NCBI RefSeq assembly: GCF_005153485.1
Contig: NZ_CP039740.1
Coordinates: forward strand, 186,001-250,000
DNA length: 64,000 nt
Direction of reading: 5' to 3'
Origin: Pseudolabrys sp. FHR47
Lineage (GTDB): Bacteria > Pseudomonadota > Alphaproteobacteria > Rhizobiales > Xanthobacteraceae
Shown here piece after piece: positions 28,154 through 37,936 of the stretch. The first letter of the stretch is position 1, and each line of letters opens with the position of its first letter. The notes under the pieces were generated by a model, which was not told the origin of the DNA, made no database searches, and saw only the letters and a list, made by a program, of their open reading frames with translations. Position numbers and translations under genes: made by a program.

Positions 28154-29089
28154 ATGTATGGCGCGAAACCGGTTTGGCTGCTGATTGCCCTCATGGCCGT
28201 GGCGACGGCCTTCGCTCTGAGCGCGGCCCGCCTGACGGTGGCGTGGACAAGCAACCTCACCTTGCCGGCCTTGTTGTGCGTGCTGTTTGGCCTTGGCCAA
28301 TACTTCAGATACGGCCGGCAAAGACCGGACCTGCACGCGATATGCGACATCGCCCTGCAGATCGTGCTCGTCCTGCTGCTCGGCGCCCTGCTGACCTATG
28401 CCGCGACCGCCGCCAACTTTCCCTATCGCGACGCCGACCTGCACCGACTCGACCAGATCATGGGGCTGGACCGAACGGTCTATCTCGATCTCTTCCGCGC
28501 TCATCCGTGGCTGAATGACATCGTGGCCGTCGCCTATCTCACGCTGCTCCCGCAATTCGCCATCGTGCCGGTCATGCTGCTCGCTGCCGGAAAGACGACG
28601 CGGGCCCACAGTCTGCTCTTCGCCATCGGTATCGCGCTTCTGCTCACAAGCATGGTCGCGACATTCGTTCCGGCGGTCAGTGCCTTCTATTATCTCGACG
28701 TGGCGCCTTCCGGGCTCGCAGCGCTGTCGCTTGACTTCCAGGCCTTGTTGCGCACCATCGAGGCCCTGCGCTCCGGGGCCTTGCAGGCCATCAGGCTTGA
28801 CGACCTCCAGGGCTTGATCACGTTCCCGAGCTTTCACACCGCCGGGGGCCTTCTTCTGGCGTGGGCGGCTTTCGCCGTTCCTTACGTCCGTTGGGTCGGA
28901 CTCGGACTCAATGCCGCCCTCATTGCCGCGACGCCGGTCGTCGGGGCGCATTACTTCGTCGACCTGATGGGCGGTGCGGCTGTGGCCGCTGTTGCTATTC
29001 TCGCCGCGACCAAATTCTACCCTCGTGCAAGGACCGCCGCGCCATCACCGGGCGCATCCGATGAAGCGATGTCACCATCGGCGCACTAG
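28154..29089 (+). CDS. PAP2-superfamily membrane phosphatase/transferase
   Basis: An integral membrane enzyme with several helices from residue 8 onward. The PAP2 signatures are SFHTAGGLLLAWAAF (motif with the catalytic-type His) and GAHYFVDLMGG (second His and Asp). An Arg/Lys-containing first motif is weak, as in the inositolphosphotransferase-like PAP2_3 branch. The chosen ATG gives about 311 residues, starts just before the first helix and has GGAAGG 9 nt upstream. A Pro/Ser-rich tail follows. Possible roles are lipid phosphate hydrolysis or head-group transfer. Confidence 0.82.
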   Translation: MYGAKPVWLLIALMAVATAFALSAARLTVAWTSNLTLPALLCVLFGLGQYFRYGRQRPDLHAICDIALQIVLVLLLGALLTYAATAANFPYRDADLHRLDQIMGLDRTVYLDLFRAHPWLNDIVAVAYLTLLPQFAIVPVMLLAAGKTTRAHSLLFAIGIALLLTSMVATFVPAVSAFYYLDVAPSGLAALSLDFQALLRTIEALRSGALQAIRLDDLQGLITFPSFHTAGGLLLAWAAFAVPYVRWVGLGLNAALIAATPVVGAHYFVDLMGGAAVAAVAILAATKFYPRARTAAPSPGASDEAMSPSAH

Positions 29090-30041
29090 CTGGTTGCGTG
29101 TGTGCCCTCGACTTTCCGGCCGTGGCTGCCACGGATGACCTCGCCGGTTGTCCGTTGCAGCTCGTCGCGCAGAAACATATGCGCCGGATCGCTCTGGAAG
29201 CGCTGATGCCAAACCATGTACATTGGCAGGTCGGTGATGCCGTCTCTGAGCGGGATGGCAACATGTGCGAACGGCTTCATCATGCCGGCGCGCAGGAGGC
29301 TCGGCACCGAGGCCAGCAGCTCCGTGCCGTGCAGAAATGCAGGCACACCATAGAAACTCGGCACCTGGATCGCGATGTCGCGCGCGATCTTCTTCGCCGC
29401 CAGCCGCCGGTCGAACTCCAGCCGTTCGTTGTCGGGATAGACCACGGTGACATGCCGCGCCTTGAAATAAGCCGCGGCATTTCGGGGCGCGGCGCGTTTT
29501 GCGGCATCGTAGAAGCAGACATAGCGGTCGCGAAACAACAGACGCTGAAACACGTCGGTCGCGACAGGCGGCCGCGGCGTGATCAGGAGATCGCAGCGAC
29601 CCTCGCGCAGCATCTCGCCGCTCGGCAGGCCCGACGGGATGACGCGCAGATCCGATATGCGCGGTCTGTGCCGACACCGCGCCCAGCAAGGGCGGCAGCA
29701 GTAGATCGCCGGCTGAAAGTCCGTTGGCCGCGACCGTCAGCGACAACCGTGCCGTTTTCGGGTTAAAGGCCGCGCCTGGGCGAAGACCTTCATGCGTCGA
29801 GCAGGTCATGGTGCGCGGCCGCCAGCGAATGGCGTTGCCGCGGTAGCGACAATGCCGCGGCCGGATTTGACGAAAGCGGATCGGCGACGATGGCCCGCAG
29901 GCTTGTTCAGGCCGTGGCTGACCGCCGATTGCGTCACCCCGAGCCGGGCCGCCGCCCGCGGGACTGAACCCTCTCCAGCACGGCCAGGAACCAGTCGCAG
30001 GCTTATGGCCATCCAGGCGAGATAATGTCGATTTTGCTCAT
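29086..30041 (-). pseudogene. Decayed LysR-family regulator
   Basis: Pieces of one LysR protein appear in order but in different frames. From the 30041 ATG the reading is MSKID and then a stop. Shifting frame gives DWFLAVLER, then another frame gives AARLGVTQSAVSHGLN (the helix-turn-helix) and LFVKSGRG-like residues. Another frame gives ARLSLTVAANGLSAGDLLLP, and 29613-29086 gives an intact effector domain (CDLLITPRPPVATDVF onward). At least three frameshifts are needed, so the gene is inactive. It lies upstream of pcaH and may be its former regulator. The intact 3' part reads as a 175-residue protein. Confidence 0.85.
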
Positions 30042-30250
30042 GTACTTCATGATAATCGTTCTATTTATGCGCTATCGAAAATCGCTCATTCTGCTCCGAA
30101 GTCGGCGGCTTCAACCAGCCGCCGTTTTTTATGGCGAGCAGCTCAGGGAAAACCCGATGAACATACAGGACAGGACATTTCACAGCCGACGAGCGGTATC
30201 GGTGCATCCCGCAGCACCAGCCGCTCGAATTCTTCTCGCGCGATCGCGCG

Positions 30251-30937
30251 ATGCAGCCGCCGGCCTATCAGCCGATCTACAAGACCTCGGTAGCGCGATC
30301 GCCGCGCCGCGCGCTCTTGTCGCTCGACCAGTCGCTCGGCGAGATCACCGGCCCGGTGTTCGGCCACAACGACATCGGCATGCTGGATAACGACCTGATC
30401 CGCAACTACGCCAAGTCGGGCGATCCGATCGGCGAGCGCATCATCGTGCACGGCCGCGTGCTTGACGAATGCGGCCGCCCGGTGCCGCGCACTCTGGTCG
30501 AGTTCTGGCAGGCCAATGCCTCAGGCCGCTACCGGCACAAGAAGGACACGTATCTCGCGCCGATCGATCCGAACTTCGGCGGCTGCGGCCGCACCCTCAC
30601 CGACGAGAACGGCTACTATTACTTCCGCACGGTGAAGCCGGGCCCGTATCCGTGGCGCAACTATGTCAATTCATGGCGGCCGGCGCACATCCACTTCTCG
30701 ATCTTTGGCACCGGATTCATCCAGCGTTTGATCACGCAGATGTATTTCGAGGGCGATCCGCTCATCAAGACCTGCCCGATCGTCAATGTCGTGCCCGACA
30801 AGGAGGCCATCGACCGGCTGATCGCACCGCTCGATATCAACGCCGCGGTGCCCGACGATTGTCTCACCTATCGCTTCGACATCGTGCTGCGCGGCCGCCG
30901 CTCCACCTTGTTCGAGAACCGGCTGGAGGGAAACTGA
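30251..30937 (+). CDS. pcaH: Protocatechuate 3,4-dioxygenase beta subunit
   Basis: Iron-containing intradiol dioxygenase subunit that opens protocatechuate to 3-carboxy-cis,cis-muconate with PcaG. From this ATG the protein has 228 residues. All four Fe(III) ligands are present: Tyr94 (GRYRHK), Tyr133 (GPYPWRN), His146 and His148 (AHIHF). Upstream in the same frame, codons still encode PcaH-like sequence ([18 protein letters not shown]) but no start codon precedes the stop at 30158. The ATG at 30157, with AGGG before it, is one frame off. A one-base indel has therefore probably removed the native start. The shortened protein lacks about 16-30 N-terminal residues; activity is uncertain but the core is intact. 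Confidence 0.9.
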   Translation: MQPPAYQPIYKTSVARSPRRALLSLDQSLGEITGPVFGHNDIGMLDNDLIRNYAKSGDPIGERIIVHGRVLDECGRPVPRTLVEFWQANASGRYRHKKDTYLAPIDPNFGGCGRTLTDENGYYYFRTVKPGPYPWRNYVNSWRPAHIHFSIFGTGFIQRLITQMYFEGDPLIKTCPIVNVVPDKEAIDRLIAPLDINAAVPDDCLTYRFDIVLRGRRSTLFENRLEGN

Positions 30938-30939
30938 AC

Positions 30940-31560
30940 ATGCCGCAACAGATCGCTTACCTCAAAGAAACTGCGTCGCAGACGGCGGGGCCCTACGTCC
31001 ATATCGGCCTCATTCCGCATATGGCCGGCTTCGACATTTTCCAGAACAACTTCGGCGGCGTGCTCGCCGGCGCCGATACGCCGGGCGAACCGATCGCCAT
31101 CGAAGGCCGTGTCATCGACGGCACCGGCTCGCTGGTGCGCGACGCATTGCTGGAAATCTGGCAGGCCGACGCCAACGGCCACTATGCCCATCCCGCCGAC
31201 AAGCGGGACGCCGCGGCGGGCTTCCGCGGCTGGGGCCGCACCGGCACCGATTTCGACAGCGGCGTCTATCGCTTCGACACCGTCAAACCCGGCCGTACGC
31301 CGTGGCGGAACGGCAAGATCTCGGCGCCGCACATCAATGTCTGGGTCGTCGCCCGCGGCATCAATATCGGCTTGCAGACGCGGATATACTTCTCCGACGA
31401 AGAAGCCGCCAATGCCGACGATCCGGTTCTCAAGGCCATCGAGCACAAGAGCCGGGTGCCGACCTTGATCGCTACAAAGCAGGACAAGCCCGGCAAGGCG
31501 ACCTACACCTTCGATATCGTCCTTCAGGGCGATAACGAGACGGTGTTCTTCGATATCTGA
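30940..31560 (+). CDS. pcaG: Protocatechuate 3,4-dioxygenase alpha subunit
   Basis: Structural partner of PcaH (206 residues). It starts MPQQIAYLKETASQTAGPYV, the usual PcaG N-terminus with the TAGPYVHIG block, and has GGAGGG before the ATG. The fold-defining segments LLEIWQADANGHYAHP, FDTVKPGRTPWRNGK and APHINVWVVARGI are present; the iron-ligand tyrosines and histidines are altered, as expected for the alpha subunit. It starts 2 bp after the pcaH stop. No pcaB, pcaC, pcaD or pcaIJ gene is in the window. The 3' end overlaps the convergent GT87 gene by 37 bp. Confidence 0.95.
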   Translation: MPQQIAYLKETASQTAGPYVHIGLIPHMAGFDIFQNNFGGVLAGADTPGEPIAIEGRVIDGTGSLVRDALLEIWQADANGHYAHPADKRDAAAGFRGWGRTGTDFDSGVYRFDTVKPGRTPWRNGKISAPHINVWVVARGINIGLQTRIYFSDEEAANADDPVLKAIEHKSRVPTLIATKQDKPGKATYTFDIVLQGDNETVFFDI

Positions 31561-32738
31561 AGATCCTTGCGCGGCGACAAGGTCGCGGCAGGCGGCGTGA
31601 GCACCCGCACCGCCTGCCAGGCCACCGCGGCAAAAGCCGGCATCAGCACGAACGGCCCGATGGCGAGGCCGGTACCGCTAGCCAGACTCGCTCCGAACAG
31701 CGGCAGCAGCAATACGCCACCCGCCGTCGTCAGGGCGATGCGCGGCCGGTCGGCCATTTCCTCATGCACCCACACCGCGACGAAGGCGCCAACCACCAGG
31801 TCGTAGTCCTGCAAATAGGGCGTGGCCAAAAAGGTACCGAGCACCAGCGCAGCGTATTTGAGCGGGCTAAGACAATCGCGCCGCCGCCACAGCAGGGCGA
31901 CGCCAATCGCCGCCAAGAGAGCCACCCCTGCCTGAATGGCATAGGCCGTCGTGACATCGGCGCCGAGTCGCCGGACCGCGACGAAGACCGACATCATGCG
32001 GTGCCAAACGCCGGTGCCATCCTCGAGGATCAACGCGCGCAGCACGCCGATATTCGCCAGATAATCGGCCCACAACTCAATGCCGAACAGCATCACGCTT
32101 GCGGCGAACAACGCTGCAACTGTCGCTGCGGCGGCCGCAATCGTGCGCCAGTAACCGCCGGCAGCCAGTGCGATGGGCAACAGCAGCCCCATCTGCGGCT
32201 TGTAGGCGAGGCACCCGAACAGCACGCCCGACAGCAGCGGTCGCCGCTCCAGGTGCGTCAGTCCGCCACCCAGCAATGCCGCGGTCCAGGTCCCGTTCTG
32301 ACCGCCGACGGCATTGAGGAAAATTGCGGGCGTCGCCAGGGCCAGCCACAGCCCTTGTGTCGGCGACGCCACGCGCAGCGCCGCGTAGAAAGCGCACCAT
32401 CCCGACACGAGCCAGGCGAAGAGGCCCGGCACATAAGGGAGGGCGGCAAGCGGCGCTGTGAGAACGAGCAAAATCGGAGGATAGCTGTAGTGATAGAAAT
32501 CGATCGGCGTGCCCGCGACGCCGGTCTCGAAAACATGAAAGGCATTCCAGTCATAAATCTCGGCCGCCCGCCCGTGAAAGGCGAGCCATGCGGCCGACCA
32601 GTAATTGATGAAATCGTCGCCGAACGGACGACCGGCTCGCGTCGCATCGAACAAGCGCGGTGCCATGAGATCGAAGAGATAGACAATCGATGCAATCGCA
32701 CACCATGAAATCGCAATCGCACGCAAACGAGCTTGCAC
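31524..32738 (-). CDS. Integral membrane glycosyltransferase, GT87/DUF2029 type
   Basis: A polytopic membrane protein of 404 residues with about 9-11 hydrophobic segments. The family motif near the start of the luminal loop is GRPFGDDFINYWSAAWLAFHG, containing the acidic residues of GT-C transferases; HYSYPPILLVLTAPLAALPY follows. Members use polyprenyl-phosphate sugars (in mycobacteria, mannose or arabinose). The acceptor here is unknown. It overlaps the end of pcaG in convergent orientation. Confidence 0.85.
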   Translation of the reverse strand: MQARLRAIAISWCAIASIVYLFDLMAPRLFDATRAGRPFGDDFINYWSAAWLAFHGRAAEIYDWNAFHVFETGVAGTPIDFYHYSYPPILLVLTAPLAALPYVPGLFAWLVSGWCAFYAALRVASPTQGLWLALATPAIFLNAVGGQNGTWTAALLGGGLTHLERRPLLSGVLFGCLAYKPQMGLLLPIALAAGGYWRTIAAAAATVAALFAASVMLFGIELWADYLANIGVLRALILEDGTGVWHRMMSVFVAVRRLGADVTTAYAIQAGVALLAAIGVALLWRRRDCLSPLKYAALVLGTFLATPYLQDYDLVVGAFVAVWVHEEMADRPRIALTTAGGVLLLPLFGASLASGTGLAIGPFVLMPAFAAVAWQAVRVLTPPAATLSPRKDLQISKNTVSLSP

Positions 32739-32875
32739 GGCAAATTCCCCGGCCGGGACATTGGCTTCTCATTCGCGAGAGGCCTTCGACCCGGTCGGGT
32801 GTATTTCTGACACATACTACCTACGATATTGTAACACTCTCAGGTTGCATTTAAACGATTGTTCCATTCAACGAG

Positions 32876-32902
32876 AAAAGGCCGGGTTTTAGACCCGGCC
32901 TT
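32876..32902 (-). terminator. Rho-independent terminator downstream of rho
   Basis: Stem AAGGCCGGGT / ACCCGGCCTT (32878-32887 and 32893-32902) with a 5-nt loop, 49 bp after the rho stop codon. On the minus strand it is followed by CTTTTCTCG. Confidence 0.8.
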
Positions 32903-32950
32903 CGTAATTCTCGATAACGATCGGTGATGCTTGCCGCCGATCTTGTCGGC

Positions 32951-34216
32951 TTATGTATTCATGCTCTCGAAGAACTCGCCGTTGCTCTTCGTATTGCGCA
33001 GCTTGTCGAGCAGGAAGTCGATCGCATCCATCGTGCCCATCGGATTGAGGATACGGCGGAGCACATACATCTTCTTGAGCACGGCCGGTTCGACCAGCAG
33101 CTCTTCCTTGCGGGTGCCCGAGCGCGTGATGTCGATGGCAGGGAAGGTGCGCTTGTCCGCGACCTTGCGGTCGAGGATGAGTTCGGAGTTACCGGTGCCC
33201 TTGAACTCTTCGAAGATGACTTCATCCATGCGGCTGCCGGTATCGATCAGCGCCGTTGCGATGATGGTCAGCGAGCCGCCTTCCTCGATGTTACGCGCGG
33301 CACCAAAGAAGCGCTTCGGCCGCTGCAACGCGTTGGCGTCGACACCGCCGGTCAGCACCTTGCCGGATGACGGCACCACGGTGTTGTAGGCGCGGCCGAG
33401 GCGGGTGATCGAGTCGAGCAGGATGACGACGTCGCGGCCATGTTCGACCAGGCGCTTGGCCTTTTCGATGACCATTTCCGCCACAGCGACGTGGCGCGTC
33501 GCCGGTTCGTCGAAGGTCGAGGACACCACCTCGCCCTTCACCGAACGCTGCATGTCGGTGACTTCTTCCGGACGCTCGTCGATCAGCAGAACGATCAGAT
33601 AGCATTCCGGGTGGTTCGCCGTGATGGCGTGGGCGATGTTCTGCAGCAGCACCGTCTTACCGGTGCGCGGCGGCGCCACGACCAGGGCACGCTGGCCCTT
33701 GCCGATCGGCGCAACGATGTCGATGACGCGGGCCGACAGATCCTTCTTGGTCGGATCGTCGTGTTCCATCTTCAGCCGCTCGTCGGGATAGAGCGGCGTC
33801 AGGTTGTCGAAATTGATCTTGTGGCGCGCCTTCTCCGGGTCTTCGAAATTGATCGTGTTGACCTTGAGCAGCGCGAAGTAGCGTTCGCCTTCCTTGGGCG
33901 AGCGAATCTGGCCTTCGACGGTATCACCGGTGCGCAGGCCGAAACGGCGGATCTGGGACGGCGAGACGTAGATATCGTCGGGGCCCGACAGGTAGTTCGA
34001 TTCCGGCGATCGCAAAAAGCCGAAACCGTCTGAGAGAACCTCGACCACACCTTCGCCGATGATCTCGATTTCCTGCGTCGCGAGCTGCTTCAGGATCGCG
34101 AACATCAGCTCCTGCTTGCGCAGGGTGGAGGCGTTCTCGACCTGGTGCTCTTCGGCGAAGGCCAGAAGTTCGGCGGGGGTTTTGGACTTGAGGTCCTGGA
34201 GCTTCATTTCCCGCAT
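32951..34216 (-). CDS. rho: Transcription termination factor Rho
   Basis: Hexameric RNA helicase that ends transcription. The N-terminal Rho domain starts [20 protein letters not shown]. The RNA-binding OSD-like domain includes [30 protein letters not shown]. The ATPase domain has P-loop [12 protein letters not shown], the segment [12 protein letters not shown] and [11 protein letters not shown]. At 421 residues it is the standard length without insertions. In this order of bacteria it commonly lies near hemE and the origin. Confidence 0.98.
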   Translation of the reverse strand: MREMKLQDLKSKTPAELLAFAEEHQVENASTLRKQELMFAILKQLATQEIEIIGEGVVEVLSDGFGFLRSPESNYLSGPDDIYVSPSQIRRFGLRTGDTVEGQIRSPKEGERYFALLKVNTINFEDPEKARHKINFDNLTPLYPDERLKMEHDDPTKKDLSARVIDIVAPIGKGQRALVVAPPRTGKTVLLQNIAHAITANHPECYLIVLLIDERPEEVTDMQRSVKGEVVSSTFDEPATRHVAVAEMVIEKAKRLVEHGRDVVILLDSITRLGRAYNTVVPSSGKVLTGGVDANALQRPKRFFGAARNIEEGGSLTIIATALIDTGSRMDEVIFEEFKGTGNSELILDRKVADKRTFPAIDITRSGTRKEELLVEPAVLKKMYVLRRILNPMGTMDAIDFLLDKLRNTKSNGEFFESMNT

Positions 34217-34506
34217 GGGGGGTAGTTTCCTTGAAGGGGAAAACCGGGCTTGGTCTTTAAACCTTGGCCTTTGAAAATCGGGGCCAGCGCCGGCTAGACA
34301 GTGGGATTGAGTTCGCAGGTCTGGGAAGACGCGGGGCTTTTCAGGAGAAGGTCCTGGAGCCTGCGGCGGTTCCGAACGGCTCGGTTCCGGTACGCGACTT
34401 CATCCGCCTGCGTTCGGTGGGATGGCGCGAAGATAGGTGACGCGCGGTTTTGGCGCAAGAGGCGAGCTGCAACCACGGCTCCACGCCTCTCACTCGGTTA
34501 AGCAAC
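34217..34506. other. Gap between hemJ and rho
   Basis: 290 bp between the hemJ stop and the rho start, both on the minus strand. It contains the rho leader with GAGGCGTGGAG-like and poly-purine stretches but no gene or clear terminator. A rho promoter and leader-based autoregulation are likely, as in other bacteria; no specific site is identifiable. Confidence 0.4.
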
Positions 34507-34929
34507 CTAGAACGGCTTCACCACCACCATGATCACGATAAAGATCATGAGGATAGTTGGTACTTCATTGATAATACGAAAGAATTTGGCATTTTTGGTA
34601 TTGCGGCCGGCGGCGAAATCCCGCGCCCAGCGCCCGAGCAGGCCGTGGACGGCGCTCATGATGACGACCGCCGTCAGCTTGGCGTGCAGCCAGCCGGCGG
34701 CAAGCCAGCCGCCCTCCAGCATCAGCGCGACGCCGGCGATCCAGGTCACCGCCATGGCTGGCGTCATGATGAAATGCAGCAGCCGATACTCCATGACCTC
34801 GAAAGTCCTGGCCTGCTGCGAGCCCGGCTCGGCGCCGACGTGATAGACGAACAGCCGCGGCAGATAGAGCATTCCCGCCATCCACGAGATGACGGCGATA
34901 ATGTGCAGGGCTTTGATCCAGAGATACAT
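34507..34929 (-). CDS. hemJ: Protoporphyrinogen oxidase HemJ
   Basis: A four-helix membrane protein of 140 residues that oxidises protoporphyrinogen IX in haem synthesis. The N-terminus MYLWIKALHIIAVISWMAGM carries the haem-ligand-type histidine (His9) and the conserved WMAGMLYLPRLFVYH stretch. AKLTAVVIMSAVHG and FFRIINEVPTILMIFIVIMV are typical of the family (formerly UPF0093). Its position between hemE and rho supports the assignment. Confidence 0.93.
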   Translation of the reverse strand: MYLWIKALHIIAVISWMAGMLYLPRLFVYHVGAEPGSQQARTFEVMEYRLLHFIMTPAMAVTWIAGVALMLEGGWLAAGWLHAKLTAVVIMSAVHGLLGRWARDFAAGRNTKNAKFFRIINEVPTILMIFIVIMVVVKPF

Positions 34930-34938
34930 GGGTGCACT

Positions 34939-35039
34939 AGACCCTCATCCTGAGGAGCGCTTCGCAGAAGCGCGTCACGAAGGATGAGGCCTCATGGTTC
35001 GAGACGCATCGCTGCGCGATGCTCCTCACCATGAGGGTC
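34939..35039. repeat. Palindromic repeat, family E (copy E1)
   Basis: A 101-bp palindrome between hemJ and hemE. GACCCTCATCCTGAGGAGCG on the left matches the complement of CTCCTCACCATGAGGGTC on the right. Inner hairpins are present at AGCGCTTCGCAGAAGCGC and CATCGCTGCGCGATG. Copy E2 is at 50096-50191. Confidence 0.85.
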
Positions 35040-35059
35040 AAGGTCAAGCCCGGCCGCGA

Positions 35060-36103
35060 TCAGGCCCCCCGCACCCGTTTCAGCATCTGCTCGACATGCG
35101 CGATCGGCGTTTCCGGCAGAATGCCGTGGCCGAGATTGAAGATCAGCGGCCGGTCGGCCATCGTCAGCACATCCTCGACCTCGCGGTCGAGCGCCGCGCC
35201 ACCGGCGAGCAGCGCCAACGGATCGACATTGCCCTGGATCGGCACCCGCGGCTGCAGGATGTCGTGCGCCAGACTGCGCGGGAACATCCAGTCGAGACCA
35301 ATGGCATCAACGCCGGTGATTTCGACGTAAGGCAGCGCCATCGCACCCGCACCGCGCGGGAAACCAATAATCTTGGCGCCCGGCACCTGCGCGCGCACAC
35401 CAGTCACGATGCGTTCCGTCGGCTCCATACACCAGCGATCGAACTGTTCTGGCGGCAGAATACCGGCCCAGGTATCGAAGATCTGCACACAGTCGGCGCC
35501 AGCCTTGAGCTGTGCCACCAGATACTCGATGGAGCCCTGCACGAGCCGATCGATGATGCGCTTGAAATTCTCCGGGTCGCGATAGGCAAATAACCGGGCA
35601 GGTCCCTGATCGGACGTTCCTTCACCAGCGACCATATAGGTCGCCACGGTCCAGGGCGCGCCGCAGAAGCCGATCAACGTCGTATTGTCAGGTAGACCTG
35701 CCTTGACCCGGCGAACCGTCTCATAGACCGGCGCCAGCACGTCGTGATCGACACGCTCGCGCAAACCGGACAGCGATGCCGCATCCTTCATCGGCTCGAG
35801 CTTCGGCCCTTCGCCGGCAAGAAATTCAACCTTGCGGCCCAAAGCCAACGGCATGACGAGAATATCGGAGAACAAAATCGCAGCGTCGAAGTTGAAACGA
35901 CGGATCGGCTGCAAGGTGACTTCAGCCGCCAGTTCCGGATTGAAGCAGAGATCGAGGAAGACGCCTGCCTTCGCACGCACCTCGCGGTATTCCGGGAGAT
36001 AGCGGCCTGCCTGACGCATCATCCAGACCGGCGGAATGTCCTGCGCATGCCCTTCCAGGACCTGCAGCAGGGGTTTTGTCCCCACGGGGTTCGCGCTCAC
36101 CAT
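35060..36103 (-). CDS. hemE: Uroporphyrinogen decarboxylase
   Basis: Converts uroporphyrinogen III to coproporphyrinogen III in haem synthesis. The signature [20 protein letters not shown] near the N-terminus binds the acetate groups, and [14 protein letters not shown] is the second family signature. GLDWMFP and GNVDPLALL are also present. It has 347 residues. It is transcribed away from the putative origin at 36104-36465, an arrangement shared with Caulobacter. Confidence 0.97.
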   Translation of the reverse strand: MVSANPVGTKPLLQVLEGHAQDIPPVWMMRQAGRYLPEYREVRAKAGVFLDLCFNPELAAEVTLQPIRRFNFDAAILFSDILVMPLALGRKVEFLAGEGPKLEPMKDAASLSGLRERVDHDVLAPVYETVRRVKAGLPDNTTLIGFCGAPWTVATYMVAGEGTSDQGPARLFAYRDPENFKRIIDRLVQGSIEYLVAQLKAGADCVQIFDTWAGILPPEQFDRWCMEPTERIVTGVRAQVPGAKIIGFPRGAGAMALPYVEITGVDAIGLDWMFPRSLAHDILQPRVPIQGNVDPLALLAGGAALDREVEDVLTMADRPLIFNLGHGILPETPIAHVEQMLKRVRGA

Positions 36104-36465
36104 GCTCTTCCTAAAGAATCCTTAAGATCTATTTGTAGTAGTAGTTGGTCTGTCAGTTTGACTCATGACTCGCAGTCAACACGCTGTCCACTGCCACGCC
36201 GGTCGTGATTCAGATTCCCTTGCTGTTCGTCGCAGCAGCATCCCCCGCCAAAAGCGCCTCGTACCGCCAATTTGGCGACTTATCCAATTCTGTCCCCAGA
36301 CCGCTGTCCACATCCGGTCGTGTGCTTGTGCCCGGTCTGCTTTCGTTCGTCCCCGGACACGGCGGTGTGGACAAAAATTGACCTGTCCCGCCGTGCCCGC
36401 TTACATGCCCGCCGAAGGGGCCAATTCGTCCCCGGTAATCCACATTCTGCCCGGCCACCATACAG
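36104..36465. other. oriC: Putative chromosomal replication origin (oriC) between hemE and ppsR
   Basis: A 362-bp gap without genes, between divergent hemE and ppsR. Caulobacter's origin lies between the same two genes (hemE and RP001). DnaA-box-like 9-mers (consensus TTATCCACA) are TAATCCACA at 36436-36444 (8/9), TGTGGACAA at 36366-36374 (minus strand, 8/9), CTGTCCACA at 36304-36312 (7/9) and TTATCCAAT at 36280-36288 (7/9). An AT-richer stretch occupies 36106-36170. GANTC (CcrM-type) sites occur at 36116-36120 and twice around 36208-36218. It is flanked by conserved growth genes and lies about 21-25 kb from parS. Confidence 0.7.
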
Positions 36466-37302
36466 ATGTCCGATACAGGCTATTTTCATTTGCATCTGGT
36501 GTCCGACGCGACCGGCGAAACGCTGATCACGGTCGCGCGCGCCGCGGCGGCCCAATATGCCAATGTGTCGCCGGTCGAGCACCTCTATCCGATGGTGCGG
36601 TCGAAAAAGCAGCTCGACCATTGCTTGGCGGAGATTACCGAATCGCCGGGCCTTGTCCTCTACACCCTGCTCGAGGAGGACCTGATCCAGCTCCTCGAGA
36701 CCAAGTGCCGCGACCTCGGCCTGCCCTGCATGTCGGTGCTGGGCCCGATCCTGCGGCTGTTCCAGTCCTATCTCGGTGCCGAAACGATCCACCGCGCCGG
36801 CGCGCAGCACGTGCTCAACGCCGAGTACTTCAATCGCATCGACGCGCTCAACTACACGATGATGCATGACGACGGTCAGCACGTCGCCGGCCTCGAAGAC
36901 GCCGATGTGGTGCTAATCGGCGTGTCGCGCACGTCTAAGACACCGACTTCGATCTATCTCGCCAACCGCGGCATCAAGACCGGCAACGTGCCACTGGTGC
37001 CAGGCGTGCCGGTGGCGCCGGAAGTCGAGAAACTGACGCGGCCTCTGGTGGTCGGACTTTATGCCAGTCCGGAGCGTATCGTGCAGATCCGCGAAAACCG
37101 CCTGCTCGGCCTCAAGGCGCACCGCGACGACGATCGCTACATCGACAAGGCCGCGGTCGCCGAGGAGGTCGCGTATTCACGACGGCTTTGCACCAAGCAT
37201 GGCTGGCCGCTGATCGACGTCACCCGGCGCTCGATCGAGGAAACCGCGGCCGCTGTCGTCAAGCTGCTCACCGAGCGGCGGCGGCAGCCGGTTTCGATGT
37301 AA
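36466..37302 (+). CDS. ppsR: Pyruvate, phosphate dikinase regulatory protein (PPSR/DUF299)
   Basis: Bifunctional kinase/phosphorylase (278 residues) that controls pyruvate-phosphate dikinase or phosphoenolpyruvate synthase. The N-terminus is [14 protein letters not shown], with the DxTGET motif. The P-loop-like segment [21 protein letters not shown] and [11 protein letters not shown] are diagnostic. It is the orthologue of RP001 beside the Caulobacter origin. It diverges from hemE. Confidence 0.95.
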   Translation: MSDTGYFHLHLVSDATGETLITVARAAAAQYANVSPVEHLYPMVRSKKQLDHCLAEITESPGLVLYTLLEEDLIQLLETKCRDLGLPCMSVLGPILRLFQSYLGAETIHRAGAQHVLNAEYFNRIDALNYTMMHDDGQHVAGLEDADVVLIGVSRTSKTPTSIYLANRGIKTGNVPLVPGVPVAPEVEKLTRPLVVGLYASPERIVQIRENRLLGLKAHRDDDRYIDKAAVAEEVAYSRRLCTKHGWPLIDVTRRSIEETAAAVVKLLTERRRQPVSM

Positions 37303-37324
37303 TTCGTCCGACGAAAGTAAAATC

Positions 37325-37933
37325 ATGCCTCTCTGGTTAGGCCAGCAGCCTTTGGTCCTCGCGTCGAAGAGCGATATCCGCGGCAAGCTTCTTGCCGCGG
37401 CTGGCCTGCGCTTCGGTATCCGCGCGGCACAGATCGACGAACGCGCGGTCGAAGCCGAGGCGAAAGTCAGCGATGCCATTGCCGCGGCGCGGCTTCTGGC
37501 GCGAGCCAAAGCCATGGCGGTAGCGGCGCAAATGCCGGGCCATATCGTGCTCGGTGCCGATCAGACCCTGGCTCATGGGTCCGTACGTCTGACCAAGCCG
37601 GTCAATCGCGAAGACGCGGCCTCGCAGTTGCGTGCGCTGCGCGGCCAGACCCATGAATTGCATTCGGGTGTCGCGGTGGTGCGCGACGGCGAGGTGCTGT
37701 TCGACCTTGTCGATACGGCGCGGCTGACGATGCGCGATTTCTCCGATCGCTTTCTTGAAGACTATCTCGACATGACCGGAGATGTCGCGATGACCAGCGT
37801 CGGCGGCTATCAGCTCGAAGGCATCGGCATTCATCTTTTCGAACGTGTCGAAGGCGACTACTTCACCATTCTCGGCCTGCCGCTTCTGCCGCTGCTGAAG
37901 TTCCTGCGCGAGGGCGGTTATGTCGATGGTTGA
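37325..37933 (+). CDS. maf: Maf family nucleotide pyrophosphatase
   Basis: Nucleoside triphosphate pyrophosphatase that removes modified nucleotides (202 residues). It starts PLVLASKSDIRGKLLAAAGL, whose first motif is SKSxxR. It retains IDERAVE, VLGADQTLAHG with the acidic catalytic motif, the stretch ending GQTHELHSGVAVV, and a C-terminal tail. It lies 22 bp after ppsR and 3 bp before coaE, so it is in an operon. An aroE gene often found between maf and coaE in related species is absent. Confidence 0.92.
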   Translation: MPLWLGQQPLVLASKSDIRGKLLAAAGLRFGIRAAQIDERAVEAEAKVSDAIAAARLLARAKAMAVAAQMPGHIVLGADQTLAHGSVRLTKPVNREDAASQLRALRGQTHELHSGVAVVRDGEVLFDLVDTARLTMRDFSDRFLEDYLDMTGDVAMTSVGGYQLEGIGIHLFERVEGDYFTILGLPLLPLLKFLREGGYVDG

Positions 37934-37936
37934 GGC

